Notes: generated from the sequence alone by a model not told the origin. A stretch of DNA of 64,000 nt from Streptomyces sp. Edi4 (GCF_040253615.1 NZ_JBEJGY010000004.1:4216001-4280000), one strand, 5' to 3'. Shown: positions 1 through 9,115, numbered from the stretch's first letter. Translations and numbers: made by a program.

Positions 1-489
1 GCCGACCGCCGTCGCGGGTCCGGTGACGCGCGTAGCGAAATCGTCGTGGCGGTGTGCCCCCGTGAGGATGACCCACACGGTGACCTCGCCGGACGCGCTG
101 TCCTTGATGCCCCAGTCCTGGGCGAGGGCGCTGATGATGTTCAGCCCCCGGCCGCCGCGCGCGGTCACCGACGGCGTCGCCGGAACGGGCCGGGTCGGGC
201 CGCCTCCGTCCGTGACCTCGACCGTCAGCCGCCCCGCCTTGTCGATCCGCCAGGCCGCCTCGACGTCGCCCTCACCTATGTCGGACCGCCCCAGCGGCCT
301 GCCGTGCCGGCAGGCATTGCTGAGCAGTTCGGAAAGGATCAGAACGGCATCGTCGACGACCGGCTCCGACACCCCGTTGCCGAGCAGCTGCTCGCGCATC
401 CGGTGCCGTGCCTTGCCCACGCCCGCAGGGCCATGGGGTACGGCCATGCTCGACGACGTGGGCACCTCCTGTGCCACCACCAACGCCAC
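1..489 (-). CDS. ATP-binding protein, RsbW/SpoIIAB-like (cut by window edge)
   Basis: This is a GHKL/HATPase_c domain of the small anti-sigma or serine-kinase type that is abundant in Streptomyces. The first 163 codons are present and the C-terminus lies outside the window. Visible motifs are an N-box (ELLSNACRHG), a glycine-rich G1-like segment (VTDGGGPTRP) and a G2 segment (RGGRGLNIISALA). The family binds ATP and often phosphorylates an anti-anti-sigma partner, but no partner gene is adjacent. The GTG start at 489 has GGAGGT 7 bases upstream; an internal ATG at 447 lacks a site as good. Function beyond ATP binding is inference. Confidence 0.85.
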   Translation of the reverse strand, partial: MALVVAQEVPTSSSMAVPHGPAGVGKARHRMREQLLGNGVSEPVVDDAVLILSELLSNACRHGRPLGRSDIGEGDVEAAWRIDKAGRLTVEVTDGGGPTRPVPATPSVTARGGRGLNIISALAQDWGIKDSASGEVTVWVILTGAHRHDDFATRVTGPATAVG

Positions 490-629
490 CCCCGAGACCT
501 CCTTCGCCCCACGCCACGGTGTGAATGCCCCAATGGACTGGACCGGAAACCGGCCAACCGACGTCGGGAGACGCATTCGTCACGGTCGAATACGGAATGA
601 ACGCGCCGGAGCACACCCTGTAATGGCCG

Positions 630-1457
630 TTACATCCGGCCCAGTTGGGACAGAACCTGTTTCGGGCGATTGGTGATGATTGCCTCCACTCCGAGGCTTA
701 CGCACAGATCCACGTCCTCGGGTTCGTTCACCGTCCAGACGTGCACGCGGTGGCCCGCGCGGTGCAGTCGCTCGATGTAGGCGGGGTGGTTGCGCACGAT
801 CCGCATGCCGGGGCCCGCGATCCGCGCGCCGGCCGGCAGCCGTCCGTCGCGCAGTCGCGGCGACAGGAACTGCATCAGATAGACCGTCGGGATCTCCGGG
901 ACGGCGGCGGCCACCCGGTGCAGGGAGCGCGCGGAAAAACTCATGATGCGGACCGGGGAGGTTTGACCGGCCGGCGGCGGCTGAGTGAGGCCGAACCTCT
1001 TGAGCAGGTGCACGAGGCGTTCCTCGACCTGACCGGCCCAGCGGGTGGGGTGCTTGGTCTCGATGGCCAGCTCGACCCGGCGCCCCGCGTCCGCCACGAG
1101 TTCGAGCAGCTGCTCCAGGGTCAGGACGGAAGTGAACTCGCGGTCCTTCCAGTCCGGGCTCTCCTCGCTGTCCTTCCAGGAGCCGAAGTCGAGCGCGGCC
1201 AGCTCGGACAGTTCCAGGGCGGACACGGCGCCCCGGCCGTTGGAGGTGCGGTTGACGCGCCGGTCGTGGACGCAGACGAGGTGGCCGTCGGCGGTGAGCC
1301 GGACATCGCATTCCAGGGCGTCGGCGCCGTCCTCGATCGCCTTCGTGTACGCGGCGAGCGTGTGCTCGGGGGCGTCCTCGGAGGCTCCTCGGTGGGCCAC
1401 CACTTGGACGCGGGCGGGGTCGGGGGTGTGCGGGCTGTGCTGCCGTGCTTGAGTCAC
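630..1457 (-). CDS. Glycerophosphodiester phosphodiesterase family protein
   Basis: The 275-aa protein is a GDPD-type TIM barrel. The N-terminal signature HRGASEDAPEHT, the metal ligands in ALECDVRLT and the catalytic histidine in CVHDRRVNRTSNG are all present. The C-terminal barrel strand VHVWTVNEPEDV and the end VEAIITNRPKQVL are typical. The family hydrolyses glycerophosphodiesters to sn-glycerol 3-phosphate and an alcohol. No signal peptide is evident, so it is probably cytoplasmic. GTG at 1457 is preferred because the upstream in-frame extension shows no family similarity. The gene is transcribed away from the htrA-like gene. Confidence 0.88.
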   Translation of the reverse strand: MTQARQHSPHTPDPARVQVVAHRGASEDAPEHTLAAYTKAIEDGADALECDVRLTADGHLVCVHDRRVNRTSNGRGAVSALELSELAALDFGSWKDSEESPDWKDREFTSVLTLEQLLELVADAGRRVELAIETKHPTRWAGQVEERLVHLLKRFGLTQPPPAGQTSPVRIMSFSARSLHRVAAAVPEIPTVYLMQFLSPRLRDGRLPAGARIAGPGMRIVRNHPAYIERLHRAGHRVHVWTVNEPEDVDLCVSLGVEAIITNRPKQVLSQLGRM

Positions 1458-1878
1458 CGCGTCATCGTGCCACCCGCCGGGGCACAGGTTCGCGCGCGAA
1501 TACACAGCTCCTGCTTACAGTGGCCTGACGTGCGGTGGGAAAAGCTGAGCGGAGTCATCCGCACAGTGCGGGGTCCGATGTCGGACCCCTGGCGCACCAT
1601 GGTTGTTGCCGGGCCCCACGCCGGCGCCCGGCAGCGACCCCGAGCATCACCACCGCGCACCGCCGCACCGCGCAGGACCCCACCGGGCCCCAAGGCAGCG
1701 ACATCTGCCGGCCCGTCAGACCGCCCGCCCGCCCGACGCCAGACCGAATGACCGCCAGACGCCAGACGCCAGACCGTGCGACCGCCCGACGCCAGACCGT
1801 GCGACCGCCCGACCGATCGTCCCCCAGACCCCAGACCAAGTGGACCCAAGACCAAGTGGAAACCGAGGAGAGCAAGCT
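1458..1878. repeat. Divergent intergenic region with short tandem repeats
   Basis: This gap separates the phosphodiesterase and HtrA-type genes. From about 1735 to 1850 it holds short direct repeats built on the motif gacgccagaccgtgcgaccg, present twice nearly intact and several times in shortened form. Several reading frames cross it, but none has coding character or a ribosome binding site, so I call no gene. Promoters for both divergent genes should lie between 1458 and about 1735. Confidence 0.6.
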
Positions 1879-3537
1879 GTGAGCACCGAGAACGAGGGCA
1901 CCGCGGTCCCGGCCGTCCCGCCTGCCCCGTCGTCTGCACCTGCTGCACCTCCCGAGCCCGCCGAAGCTCCCGCTGTCCCGGCACGGGAAGCCGCCGCGGC
2001 CCCGTCGGACGCGGCCCCGGCCCCGTCGAGCGCGGTGCCGGGCGAGGCGGAGAGCACGCTCGTCCACGGATCCGTACCGCCGTCACAGAGCACCGACCCG
2101 CGACCGGGCCATGACCCGCAGCCCAGCCATGACCCGCGGCCCGGCCACGATCCGGCCACCGCGCCGCTGCCGCCGACCCCGGGCGCTCCGGCGCCGCAGG
2201 CGCACGCCGCGCACGAGTCGGCGGCCCCGCAGCAGGGCGGCGGCGCCGGATGGCCCCCGCCCCCGCCCACGCTCCCCTCCTACGGAGGCGACGGTTCCTA
2301 CGGTGGTGGTGGCTCCTACGGAGGCGACGGCGAGGGCCGGCCGGGCGAACCGTGGGGCGCCCCCGAGCCCCCCGCCCGGCGCAAGCGCGGCGGCGGCCTG
2401 ATCGCGGCCGTCGTGGCGGCGGCCCTGGTGGCCGGCGGCATCGGCGGAGCGATCGGTTACTTCGCGGCGGACCACGACAACGGAGGATCGGGTTCCACCA
2501 CGGTGGCGTCCTCCGACACACCCAAGGACTTCAAGCGCGACCCGGGCACGGTGGCGGGAGTCGCCGCGAACTCACTGCCCAGCGTGGTGACGATCGACGC
2601 GCAGGGCAATGACGGCGAAGGCGGCACGGGTACCGGCTTCATCTACGACAAGGAAGGCCACATCCTCACGAACAACCACGTGGTGGCCTCCGCGGCGACC
2701 GGCGGCAAGCTGTCCGCGACGTTCTCCAACGGCAAGAAGTACGACGCCGAAGTGGTGGGCCGTGCCCAGGGCTACGACGTGGCCGTCATCAAGCTGAAGA
2801 ACGCCCCGGCGAACCTGAAGCCGCTGTCCCTCGGCAACTCGGACAAGGTCGCGGTCGGTGACTCGACGATCGCGATCGGCGCGCCCTTCGGCCTCTCCAA
2901 CACCGTCACCACCGGCATCATCAGCGCCAAGAACCGTCCGGTGGCCTCGAGCGACGGGCAGAACTCCAAGGCCTCGTACATGAGCGCCCTACAGACCGAC
3001 GCCTCCATCAACCCGGGCAACTCGGGCGGGCCGCTGATCAACTCGGCCGGCGCGGTCATCGGCATCAACTCGGCGATCCAGTCGGCGGGCACCGGCGGCA
3101 TGGGCGGCCAGTCGCAGGCGGGCTCGATCGGTCTCGGGTTCGCCATCCCGATCAACCAGGCGAAGAACGTCGCGGACCAGCTCATCAAGACCGGTCAGCC
3201 GGTCTACCCGGTGATCGGCGCCTCCGTCGGCATCCAGCAGGGCGGCCCGGGCGGCATGCCCGGAGGCGGCGACAGTACGGACGGCGCGCAGATCTCCCCG
3301 CAGGGCAACGGAAGCCAGCAGCCGATCACGCCGGGCGGCCCCGCGGACAAGGCGGGCCTGAAGCCGGGCGACGTCATCACCAAGTTCGGCGACATGCCCA
3401 TCGACAGCGGCCCGACGCTCATCAGCGAGATCTGGACGCACAAGCCGGGCGACCAGGTCCCGCTGACGTACAAGCGGGACGGCAAGGAGAACACGGTGAC
3501 GATCACCCTGGGCGAACGAAAGGGCGACAGCAACTGA
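1879..3537 (+). CDS. HtrA/DegP-like membrane serine protease with PDZ domain
   Basis: The 552-aa protein has a long Pro/Ala-rich cytoplasmic N-terminus (about residues 1-170), one transmembrane helix (GLIAAVVAAALVAGGIGGAIGY), a trypsin-like domain and a C-terminal PDZ domain (GGPADKAGLKPGDVITKFGD). The catalytic triad is visible as His in ILTNNHVV, Asp in YDVAVIKL and Ser in NPGNSGGPL. The protease domain should face outward and act in cell-envelope protein quality control. GTG 1879 is chosen because GAGGAG lies 8 bases upstream and the upstream frame is only repeat translation. A Gly-rich insertion interrupts the region just before the PDZ domain. Confidence 0.92.
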   Translation: MSTENEGTAVPAVPPAPSSAPAAPPEPAEAPAVPAREAAAAPSDAAPAPSSAVPGEAESTLVHGSVPPSQSTDPRPGHDPQPSHDPRPGHDPATAPLPPTPGAPAPQAHAAHESAAPQQGGGAGWPPPPPTLPSYGGDGSYGGGGSYGGDGEGRPGEPWGAPEPPARRKRGGGLIAAVVAAALVAGGIGGAIGYFAADHDNGGSGSTTVASSDTPKDFKRDPGTVAGVAANSLPSVVTIDAQGNDGEGGTGTGFIYDKEGHILTNNHVVASAATGGKLSATFSNGKKYDAEVVGRAQGYDVAVIKLKNAPANLKPLSLGNSDKVAVGDSTIAIGAPFGLSNTVTTGIISAKNRPVASSDGQNSKASYMSALQTDASINPGNSGGPLINSAGAVIGINSAIQSAGTGGMGGQSQAGSIGLGFAIPINQAKNVADQLIKTGQPVYPVIGASVGIQQGGPGGMPGGGDSTDGAQISPQGNGSQQPITPGGPADKAGLKPGDVITKFGDMPIDSGPTLISEIWTHKPGDQVPLTYKRDGKENTVTITLGERKGDSN

Positions 3538-3719
3538 CGACCCCGCCGAGCCGGGCCCTCGTCACCCGGCGGGCCCCGAGTGATGGCCCGCGCCGGGCCT
3601 CCACGCCCCCGGACCGGCAAGCGGGCCACCCACGAACCCGACCCACCCCAAGGGCCCACACAGCGCACCGCGGCCGGTAGGCTGTAGGTCGCTCCGCGCC
3701 TGGTGAGGCGGGGGGCGTG

Positions 3720-3806
3720 GGTGGGTTGCCCGAGCGGCCTAAGGGAACGGTCTTGAAAACCGTCGTGGCAGCGATGTCACCGTGGGTTCAAATCCCACAC
3801 CCACCG
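3720..3806 (+). tRNA. tRNA-Ser(UGA)
   Basis: A full cloverleaf with long variable arm can be folded. The acceptor arms are GGTGGGT (3720-3726) and ACCCACC (3799-3805) with discriminator G. The anticodon loop CTTGAAA gives anticodon UGA. The T-arm is GTGGG-TTCAAAT-CCCAC. The 3' CCA is not fully encoded. The 3' part of the gene is the attachment site of the integrated element. Confidence 0.96.
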
Positions 3807-3807
3807 C
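3748..3807 (+). repeat. attL, left 60-bp attachment repeat
   Basis: These 60 bases run from the anticodon stem of tRNA-Ser through its 3' end. They are identical to 17304-17363. The sequence diverges on both sides at each copy, which defines the maximum crossover region. Confidence 0.95.
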
Positions 3808-3830
3808 AGCAGGTCAGAAGCTTGCAGGTC

Positions 3831-3866
3831 AGAAGGGGCGCGGCTCTCCGGAGCGGCGCCCCTTCT
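3831..3866 (+). terminator. Hairpin downstream of tRNA-Ser, carried by the element
   Basis: An 11-bp perfect inverted repeat, AGAAGGGGCGC (3831-3841) and GCGCCCCTTCT (3856-3866), follows the tRNA by 24 bases. It lies inside the element, so it replaces the chromosomal terminator that was displaced to 17390-17422. Confidence 0.75.
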
Positions 3867-3949
3867 GCATGACCCTGTCTCACCCTGATCCGGCGGTATC
3901 CCACCCCTGACCAGCGCGTGCGGCCAACCTGCGGCCAGGAATCTGGCCC

Positions 3950-5317
3950 CTAGGCGTCGCCCTCGTGCTCGGCCAGCCCCTGCTCGATGAGCGCATTCAT
4001 CTTCGCTTCCTCACCGTCCAGCACCTTGGCGTAGTAGCGCTGAAGCACGGCCACGCTCTGGCCCGCCCGGCGGGCGGTCTCGGCCAGGCTCACCCCGGAC
4101 CGGAGCCAGAACGACACACAGGCATGCCGCAGGTCGTACGGGATGGCTGCCAGCGGGGAAGCGACCTGCGCCGGAGAGAGAGCCTTCCGGCGCGCTTCCT
4201 TCCACACGGCCCCGTACTCCTGAGACCGGACCGGACCATCGCGTACGGCGCTGAACAGACGGCCTTCTGATGTGGCGCCGATCGTCTTCAGATGGGCGCG
4301 CAGAATGGCGACCAGCACGGGCGGGATCGGCACGGGACGGACTGCACGGCGGGCCCGGTGCTTCAACTGGCGCTCCTCGTACGGCTTACCTGTGTCGGTC
4401 CACGCGGAGCCGACCTGCGGCCGGGCGCCGGAGAGCATGAGCCGTCCCCAGCCTTCTTCGGGGAGGTCGCACTGGTCGGCGCTGAGCATGGAGACTTCCT
4501 CCGGCCGCATCGCCGCGTAGTACATGCAGGCGAAGAACGCGACCAGATGGGCGCCGCGCGGCCCTTGAGCACCAACAGCGTCCAAGAGGGCCCGCGCTTG
4601 CGCCGGGGTGGCGACGCTCCGGGTGTCCAGCTCCTCTACCGCCTTGGGCGTCTCCCAGTGGACGCGCAGCAACGGATTGCCGGGCAACAGCTCGTTCTCG
4701 ACCGCCAGACGCAGACAGTTGCTCAGCACCGCACGCCGCCGACGGAAAGTGTTGGCTGCGGCAGGCTTCCCGTCCTGCCGCTTGGCCAGGTGTTCCAGGA
4801 CGGTGCGTACGCGCTTGGCGCTGTCCAGCTCGACCACGGCCGGGGCGTGACTGTCGACCCACGCCAAGGCTTTGGCTTCGGGGCCCGGCGGTTCCTGGTC
4901 GTGGCGGCCAGCGTTGAATCCCCACTGATAGAGGGCGCGCCGCAAGAGGTCGTCTGCGGGGCGTCCCTGCCCGGTGGGGCACAGCGCCATGGTGGCGATG
5001 GTCAGGCTCTCAGCGATGCTCGCGCGGTGCTTGGCCGCAGCGGTCGGCCACTTCCGGGCCGCGTGGGCGCGCGCGTGGCTGTACCAGCCCGTGCGGTTGC
5101 GCTCACGCGTCTCCGATACGGGGAGCCCGGACTCCGTGTCGAACGGCTCCCCCTTGCGCGTCGCGCTCAGCAGCTCCGCCCGGCGCGCGTCCGCGAGCGT
5201 CTTGGTCGCGAATTTCTCCTGGTGCTCCGTGCCATCGACCTGCCAACGGAGCTGGAACGGTGCTGCCTTGCTGGGGCGCTTACGGATGTTCCAAATGCGT
5301 ACGTCGTAGCTGTGCAT
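3950..5317 (-). CDS. int: Tyrosine site-specific recombinase (integrase)
   Basis: This 455-aa phage-type integrase catalyses integration and, with Xis, excision at tRNA-Ser. It has an N-terminal arm-binding region, a SAM-like core-binding domain (about residues 140-230) and a C-terminal catalytic domain. Catalytic positions are visible: Arg in YYAAMRPEEV, the His-x-x-Arg-type box YDLRHACVSFW (order R-H as in actinobacterial integrases), and the nucleophilic Tyr in LQRYYAKVLDG. It lies next to attL, transcribed toward it, with xis 62 bases upstream, as in pSAM2-type elements. Confidence 0.95.
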   Translation of the reverse strand: MHSYDVRIWNIRKRPSKAAPFQLRWQVDGTEHQEKFATKTLADARRAELLSATRKGEPFDTESGLPVSETRERNRTGWYSHARAHAARKWPTAAAKHRASIAESLTIATMALCPTGQGRPADDLLRRALYQWGFNAGRHDQEPPGPEAKALAWVDSHAPAVVELDSAKRVRTVLEHLAKRQDGKPAAANTFRRRRAVLSNCLRLAVENELLPGNPLLRVHWETPKAVEELDTRSVATPAQARALLDAVGAQGPRGAHLVAFFACMYYAAMRPEEVSMLSADQCDLPEEGWGRLMLSGARPQVGSAWTDTGKPYEERQLKHRARRAVRPVPIPPVLVAILRAHLKTIGATSEGRLFSAVRDGPVRSQEYGAVWKEARRKALSPAQVASPLAAIPYDLRHACVSFWLRSGVSLAETARRAGQSVAVLQRYYAKVLDGEEAKMNALIEQGLAEHEGDA

Positions 5318-5379
5318 CGTGCTCCCTCACGGAAGTGGGCCCCGCCGGTTCGGCGGGGCCCACTGGGATGGCTGGGGGG

Positions 5380-5565
5380 TCAGGCTGCGATTTCGTGCTT
5401 CTCCCACCAGGCGTCCAAGTCGCCACGGCGGCAACGAATCTGGCCGTTGGGGAGCTTGATGAGCCTCGGGGCCTGGCCCCGTGCCCGCAGCCGGTAGAAG
5501 GCGGCGCGGCTCATCTCGATCTCTTCCAGAACTTCGGGGAGCTTGAGCATCTTGGGGCTTGCCAC
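5380..5565 (-). CDS. xis: Excisionase/AlpA-type helix-turn-helix protein
   Basis: The 61-aa protein is a winged-helix excisionase-like DNA-binding protein. It has the pattern LPEVLEEIEMSRAAFYRLRA followed by a wing rich in basic residues (GQIRCRRGDLDAWWEKHE). Size and position directly upstream of int are typical of AICE Xis proteins, which direct excision and may regulate int. The upstream region carries the TGACAGAAC repeat cluster, a possible binding array. Confidence 0.9.
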   Translation of the reverse strand: MASPKMLKLPEVLEEIEMSRAAFYRLRARGQAPRLIKLPNGQIRCRRGDLDAWWEKHEIAA

Positions 5566-5607
5566 GGTGCGACTCCTTCTCGGGGTGAGCTGGAAGCAGG
5601 GAGTCGC

Positions 5608-5844
5608 TGACAGAACTGACAGAACCTCGCTAATAAGTCGTTGACCTGCGGGTTTTGCAGGTTCTGGATCTTTGACAGAACCGAATTAAAACCTGACAGA
5701 ACCTCTCTGGGGGAGGTTCTGTCACAGACGCCTGGCGGGAGGGCCGGGGGTTCTGTCGAGTTTTAACTCAGTTCTGTCAGAGCCGCGATCATGGCTGTTG
5801 GTGCAGGTCAGCGGCTTGCGGTGGGGGTTGTGTCAGTTCTGTCA
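5608..5844. repeat. Iteron-like cluster of TGACAGAAC repeats
   Basis: Copies of the 9-mer TGACAGAAC lie at 5608, 5617, 5673 and 5694 in forward orientation. Reverse copies (GTTCTGTCA, one with final G) lie at 5716, 5750, 5771 and 5836. The two halves meet in a perfect 12-bp inverted repeat, TGACAGAACCTC (5694-5705) and GAGGTTCTGTCA (5713-5724). The stretch between xis and the DUF3987 gene has no credible coding frame. Candidate roles are replication origin, Xis/regulator binding array, or terminator of the replication operon. Confidence 0.8.
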
Positions 5845-5861
5845 GCGGTTTGGGGGTTGTG

Positions 5862-7409
5862 TCAGGCTCCGCGTGCGATGCGCGGGTGGGTTTCGTAGCG
5901 GGGCGACGGGGGTCGGCCGCCGCGTCCCGTGCGCGGGGGCGGCGGTTGCTGGCGGACCCAGCCGTGTTCTTCGAGTAGGGCCAGGGCCGGGTCCAGGTCG
6001 CCGATGGCGGGGAAGTCGGCCCGCCGCAGGGTGCGGAACAGCTCGCGCTTGGTGAACTGCGCGGGGTTGGTGGCCACGAGTTGGGCGAGGACGGTCACGG
6101 CAGATTCGTGGGCGGGGCCTGCGCTCATGGCGCTGAACACGTCCAGGGCGTGCGCGGTGAAGTAGTCGCCCAGCTCGGTGGCGGCGGCCATCGTCGGGGC
6201 TTCGATGGGCTTGTGCCATCCGTCTTCGGGGTGGGTGGCGAGGTGGAGGAGTCCGGCGATGCGGGCCACGGCCCCGTCCCGCTTGGACGCCCATTTCACG
6301 ATCGGTGCGAAGCTCCCGTCCGGCCCCAGGCGCGATTCGGTGACCTTCTGGAAGGCCAGCAGAACCGCGTCGGCTTCCGGGGTGAGCTGGATGAGAGCGG
6401 GGTCGGTCCAGTCCGCCAGAGCGAGCGTGAGGCCTGCCAGGTGTTTGGCGTAGGTGGCGGCCACCTGCTCGTCCAGCAGGGCGGGGGTCAGGCTGCGGGA
6501 GCCGACCAGCGACAGGGGCTTGGAGTACAGGAAGCGGGCCAGGAGTCCGCGTCCGTCGGCCCCGTCGATACGGCTGAGCGCGTCCAGGACTTCCGGCTGC
6601 ACGGCCAGACCGATCGTGACGGCCGGTGAGGCGACGTGCTGGGCGCTGCGGCCCTGCCGGTTGACGCGGAGCATGTCGCCTGCGTGGCCTTTGAGGAACA
6701 TGCCCATGTTGGGCTTGCCGGTGTAGCGCCCGGCGATGATGTCGAACAGCTCGCCCTCGGCGCTCAGGCACGAGATGCGCCCGCCCTGCTCGTCCAGGAG
6801 CGTCCCGACGTTCTCCGGGGTCACATCGTCCGCGACAAGCTGCGGTTCGGCGGGAACCCGCATCTTCGCGGCGTCCTGGGCGAGTTGGACGGCTTCGGCG
6901 GTCAGCGTCTCGCGGAGTCCGGCATCCGCCCCGGCGGCCTTCTCTGCGGCCTTGGTGGCGGCGGACTTGGCCAGTGCCATCAGGGTTTCCGCCTCTGCCC
7001 GTACCGGCCCGGACAGTTCGATCAGGGCTTTCTCGGCATCGAGCAGGGGCTGCACCATCAGGTCGAAGACGGCTGACTTGCGGTTGCCGGGCGGCAGGGC
7101 GATGGCGGTGTAGATGTTCACAGGCTCACGCCAATGACCACGCACGCACACCTTGACGCGTCCCCCGGCGGCGGTGGCCAGGACGGCCAGAGCCAGGCAT
7201 CCGGCGAGGTCGGCGGGGGTCTGGGTCTCCTCGGCGACACCGCGCACCATGCTGGACAGCCAGGCGGGCAGGGCGTCCACGGGGAAGTCCGGGAGCGGCG
7301 GGCGGGTACGGAGGGGGACAGGTTCGTCCCAGGCGGGGCCGGTGATCTGCTCGGGTTCGATGTGCTCGAACCCTTCCCACAGGTCCGCGCTGGTGTCGTT
7401 GGTCGTCAT
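5862..7409 (-). CDS. DUF3987/YfjI-like P-loop protein of the replication module
   Basis: The 515-aa protein resembles the DUF3987 (YfjI) family found with primases in plasmids and phage-like elements. A Walker A-like segment lies at IALPPGNRKSAVFD, followed by an Ala/Glu-rich helical insertion and then conserved text around LSAEGELFDIIAGRYTGKPN. Its start overlaps the preceding small gene by 4 bases (ATGA), so it is translationally coupled to the Prim-Pol operon. ATG 7409 has GGAAGG upstream. A helicase or initiator role in element replication is inferred from context, not shown. Confidence 0.82.
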   Translation of the reverse strand: MTTNDTSADLWEGFEHIEPEQITGPAWDEPVPLRTRPPLPDFPVDALPAWLSSMVRGVAEETQTPADLAGCLALAVLATAAGGRVKVCVRGHWREPVNIYTAIALPPGNRKSAVFDLMVQPLLDAEKALIELSGPVRAEAETLMALAKSAATKAAEKAAGADAGLRETLTAEAVQLAQDAAKMRVPAEPQLVADDVTPENVGTLLDEQGGRISCLSAEGELFDIIAGRYTGKPNMGMFLKGHAGDMLRVNRQGRSAQHVASPAVTIGLAVQPEVLDALSRIDGADGRGLLARFLYSKPLSLVGSRSLTPALLDEQVAATYAKHLAGLTLALADWTDPALIQLTPEADAVLLAFQKVTESRLGPDGSFAPIVKWASKRDGAVARIAGLLHLATHPEDGWHKPIEAPTMAAATELGDYFTAHALDVFSAMSAGPAHESAVTVLAQLVATNPAQFTKRELFRTLRRADFPAIGDLDPALALLEEHGWVRQQPPPPRTGRGGRPPSPRYETHPRIARGA

Positions 7410-7795
7410 GCGGCGGCCCTTCCTTCCGAAGTCGGGCTCAACAGCGGGCATGAGGTGCGGTGTTCGCCGTGCGCGGCGATCAGTTGCAGGACGGCCGCCC
7501 GGCCGATGGCGTCCCGCTGGAAGCCGCACACGCACCAGCAGCGCGCGCGGGCCTGGCCAGTCCAGGACGGTGGGGCGACGATCCGCAGCCAGCCGGACAC
7601 AACCGTGCCGTGGCCGGACCGGGTGGGCGGGTGCGGGTCAGGGCTGACAAGCGTGAAAGGACGGCCTTCGGCCGACGTCTTACGAGCAACGACCGCCCGC
7701 CCGGCGGATGGTTCTGTTGCCGGGGCGGCCGGAAGGCCGTCCAGGGCGAGTTGTCCGCACGCCGCTGTCTCGGTGCGGGGGCGGTGGGGCGTCAT
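7406..7795 (-). CDS. Small hypothetical protein between Prim-Pol and DUF3987
   Basis: The 129-aa protein is not recognised by family. It contains a Cys pair motif (ARCWCVCGFQRD) and an Arg-rich middle, suggesting a small metal- or nucleic-acid-binding protein. It overlaps its neighbours by 4 bases at both ends (ATGA at 7792-7795 and 7406-7409), which is the main evidence that it is real and part of the replication operon. Confidence 0.75.
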   Translation of the reverse strand: MTPHRPRTETAACGQLALDGLPAAPATEPSAGRAVVARKTSAEGRPFTLVSPDPHPPTRSGHGTVVSGWLRIVAPPSWTGQARARCWCVCGFQRDAIGRAAVLQLIAAHGEHRTSCPLLSPTSEGRAAA

Positions 7796-8679
7796 GCCGC
7801 CCTCACCACCTGGGCCATGCCGTTGGCCACGGCCCGCCCCGCGTACGCCTCGGGGACGCCCACGGAGACGGCCGCAGCCACGATCTCGCGCCCCATGACG
7901 TCCAGACCGCAGGGGCCGGGGCACTGGGCGTGCTGGTGGGCGAGGAACTGCGCCACGGCGAACGCCTGCGACCCGGCGCCGGACTCGGCGTGGGCGGCGA
8001 TCCGGGCGAGGCCCCGTTCGAGGCCGGTGCGGACGTAGGCGGGGGTGTGGCGGCAGCCGGTGGCCACCGACTGCTCCCATGCGGCCCGGCCGGGAACGGA
8101 AGAGACCACCCTGCCGGGCGGGGAGGTGGTCTCTTCCCTCTCGACCAGCGCGCGCACAACGTCCGGCAGGAGCGCCATGGTGCCGGAGCCGAACCCCAGC
8201 CAGCGGGCGTAGGCCATGGTCGACTTGACGTCGACACCCGGCCGGACCGCGTTCGCCGACCGCATCCGCCCCAGGTAGAGCCAATGCTCGCCCCGGGTGG
8301 TGGCCACGGTCGTCGTGGCGGGCAGGTTCTCGCGGGCCCAGGCGATCGCGTCGGCGTTGTCCAGGTCCACGACCGTCAGGCCCGCCCCGCCGGGGTGGTA
8401 GGCGACCGCAGATGCCCGCAACCAGGCGTGGCGCCAGACACCGGAGTTGATGATGTCTGGGTCGGTGGTCGCGGCGGCCCACGCGTGGCAGGGGCCGGGG
8501 CAGGCGCACGGTCCCGGCGTCTTCATGTTCGGCCGCCCGCCGCACGCGTTGTCGGCGCAGCGTCGGCAGTTCCCGAACGGGACCTTTCCCGCCCGCAGGG
8601 GAAGGACGGGGATCTGCGAGGCGGCCAGGTCGAGAGCGATACGCAGGTGCTCTCGCATGTTGTCGGTGGGTTGGGTCAT
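7792..8679 (-). CDS. Bifunctional DNA primase/polymerase (Prim-Pol), AICE replication protein
   Basis: The 295-aa protein belongs to the archaeo-eukaryotic primase-like Prim-Pol family used by one class of AICEs for replication. A Cys-rich metal-binding region lies near residues 36-65 (CRRCADNACGG and CACPGPC). The catalytic acidic pair is in LTVVDLDNADAI, and a further conserved segment is TTRGEHWLYLG. ATG 8679 is chosen because similarity starts soon after it. It is the first gene of a three-gene overlapping operon with the small ORF and the DUF3987 protein. Confidence 0.9.
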   Translation of the reverse strand: MTQPTDNMREHLRIALDLAASQIPVLPLRAGKVPFGNCRRCADNACGGRPNMKTPGPCACPGPCHAWAAATTDPDIINSGVWRHAWLRASAVAYHPGGAGLTVVDLDNADAIAWARENLPATTTVATTRGEHWLYLGRMRSANAVRPGVDVKSTMAYARWLGFGSGTMALLPDVVRALVEREETTSPPGRVVSSVPGRAAWEQSVATGCRHTPAYVRTGLERGLARIAAHAESGAGSQAFAVAQFLAHQHAQCPGPCGLDVMGREIVAAAVSVGVPEAYAGRAVANGMAQVVRAA

Positions 8680-8766
8680 GCTGGGTGTCTCCAGTTCTGT
8701 GAGAAGCGCTGGCAGGCAAGGGCGGCCCCGGTTCATTGGCGTGAGAGGGGGCCGCCCTTGGCGTAG

Positions 8767-9096
8767 CTACTGCTGGTGCGCCCACTGGGCGTACTGCTGG
8801 CGGACGTAGGTGCGCGGGTCGCAGATGACGGGCGCGTGGTCGAGGTCCATCAGGTAGAGGGCCGTGGCGTGGGCGGTTTCGGTGTCGCTGCCGTACGGGA
8901 TGTCGGGGTCGCCGCTCAGGGCGATGCGGTCGAAGACGGCTGCTTTGCGCAGGAAGTACTCGCGGTCCAGGTCGCTGCGGGACTCGGGATCGGCCGCCGT
9001 GCGGGCAATCCACGCGATCTCGTTGAGGATGCTGGGGGCACCGGTGTAGGCGTCTTCGGGTGTCGGCGGGACTTCATCGGAGGTGTGGGTGCGCAT
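8767..9096 (-). CDS. Hypothetical AICE protein
   Basis: The 109-aa acidic soluble protein has no recognised domain. It shows a helical middle (ILNEIAWIARTAADPESRSDLDREYF) interrupted here by no Cys or membrane segment. It lies between the Prim-Pol gene and a 52-aa gene on the same strand. The in-frame ATG and consistent codon bias support it as a real gene. Confidence 0.7.
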   Translation of the reverse strand: MRTHTSDEVPPTPEDAYTGAPSILNEIAWIARTAADPESRSDLDREYFLRKAAVFDRIALSGDPDIPYGSDTETAHATALYLMDLDHAPVICDPRTYVRQQYAQWAHQQ

Positions 9097-9115
9097 GGGG
9101 TGCCTTTCGACGGTG

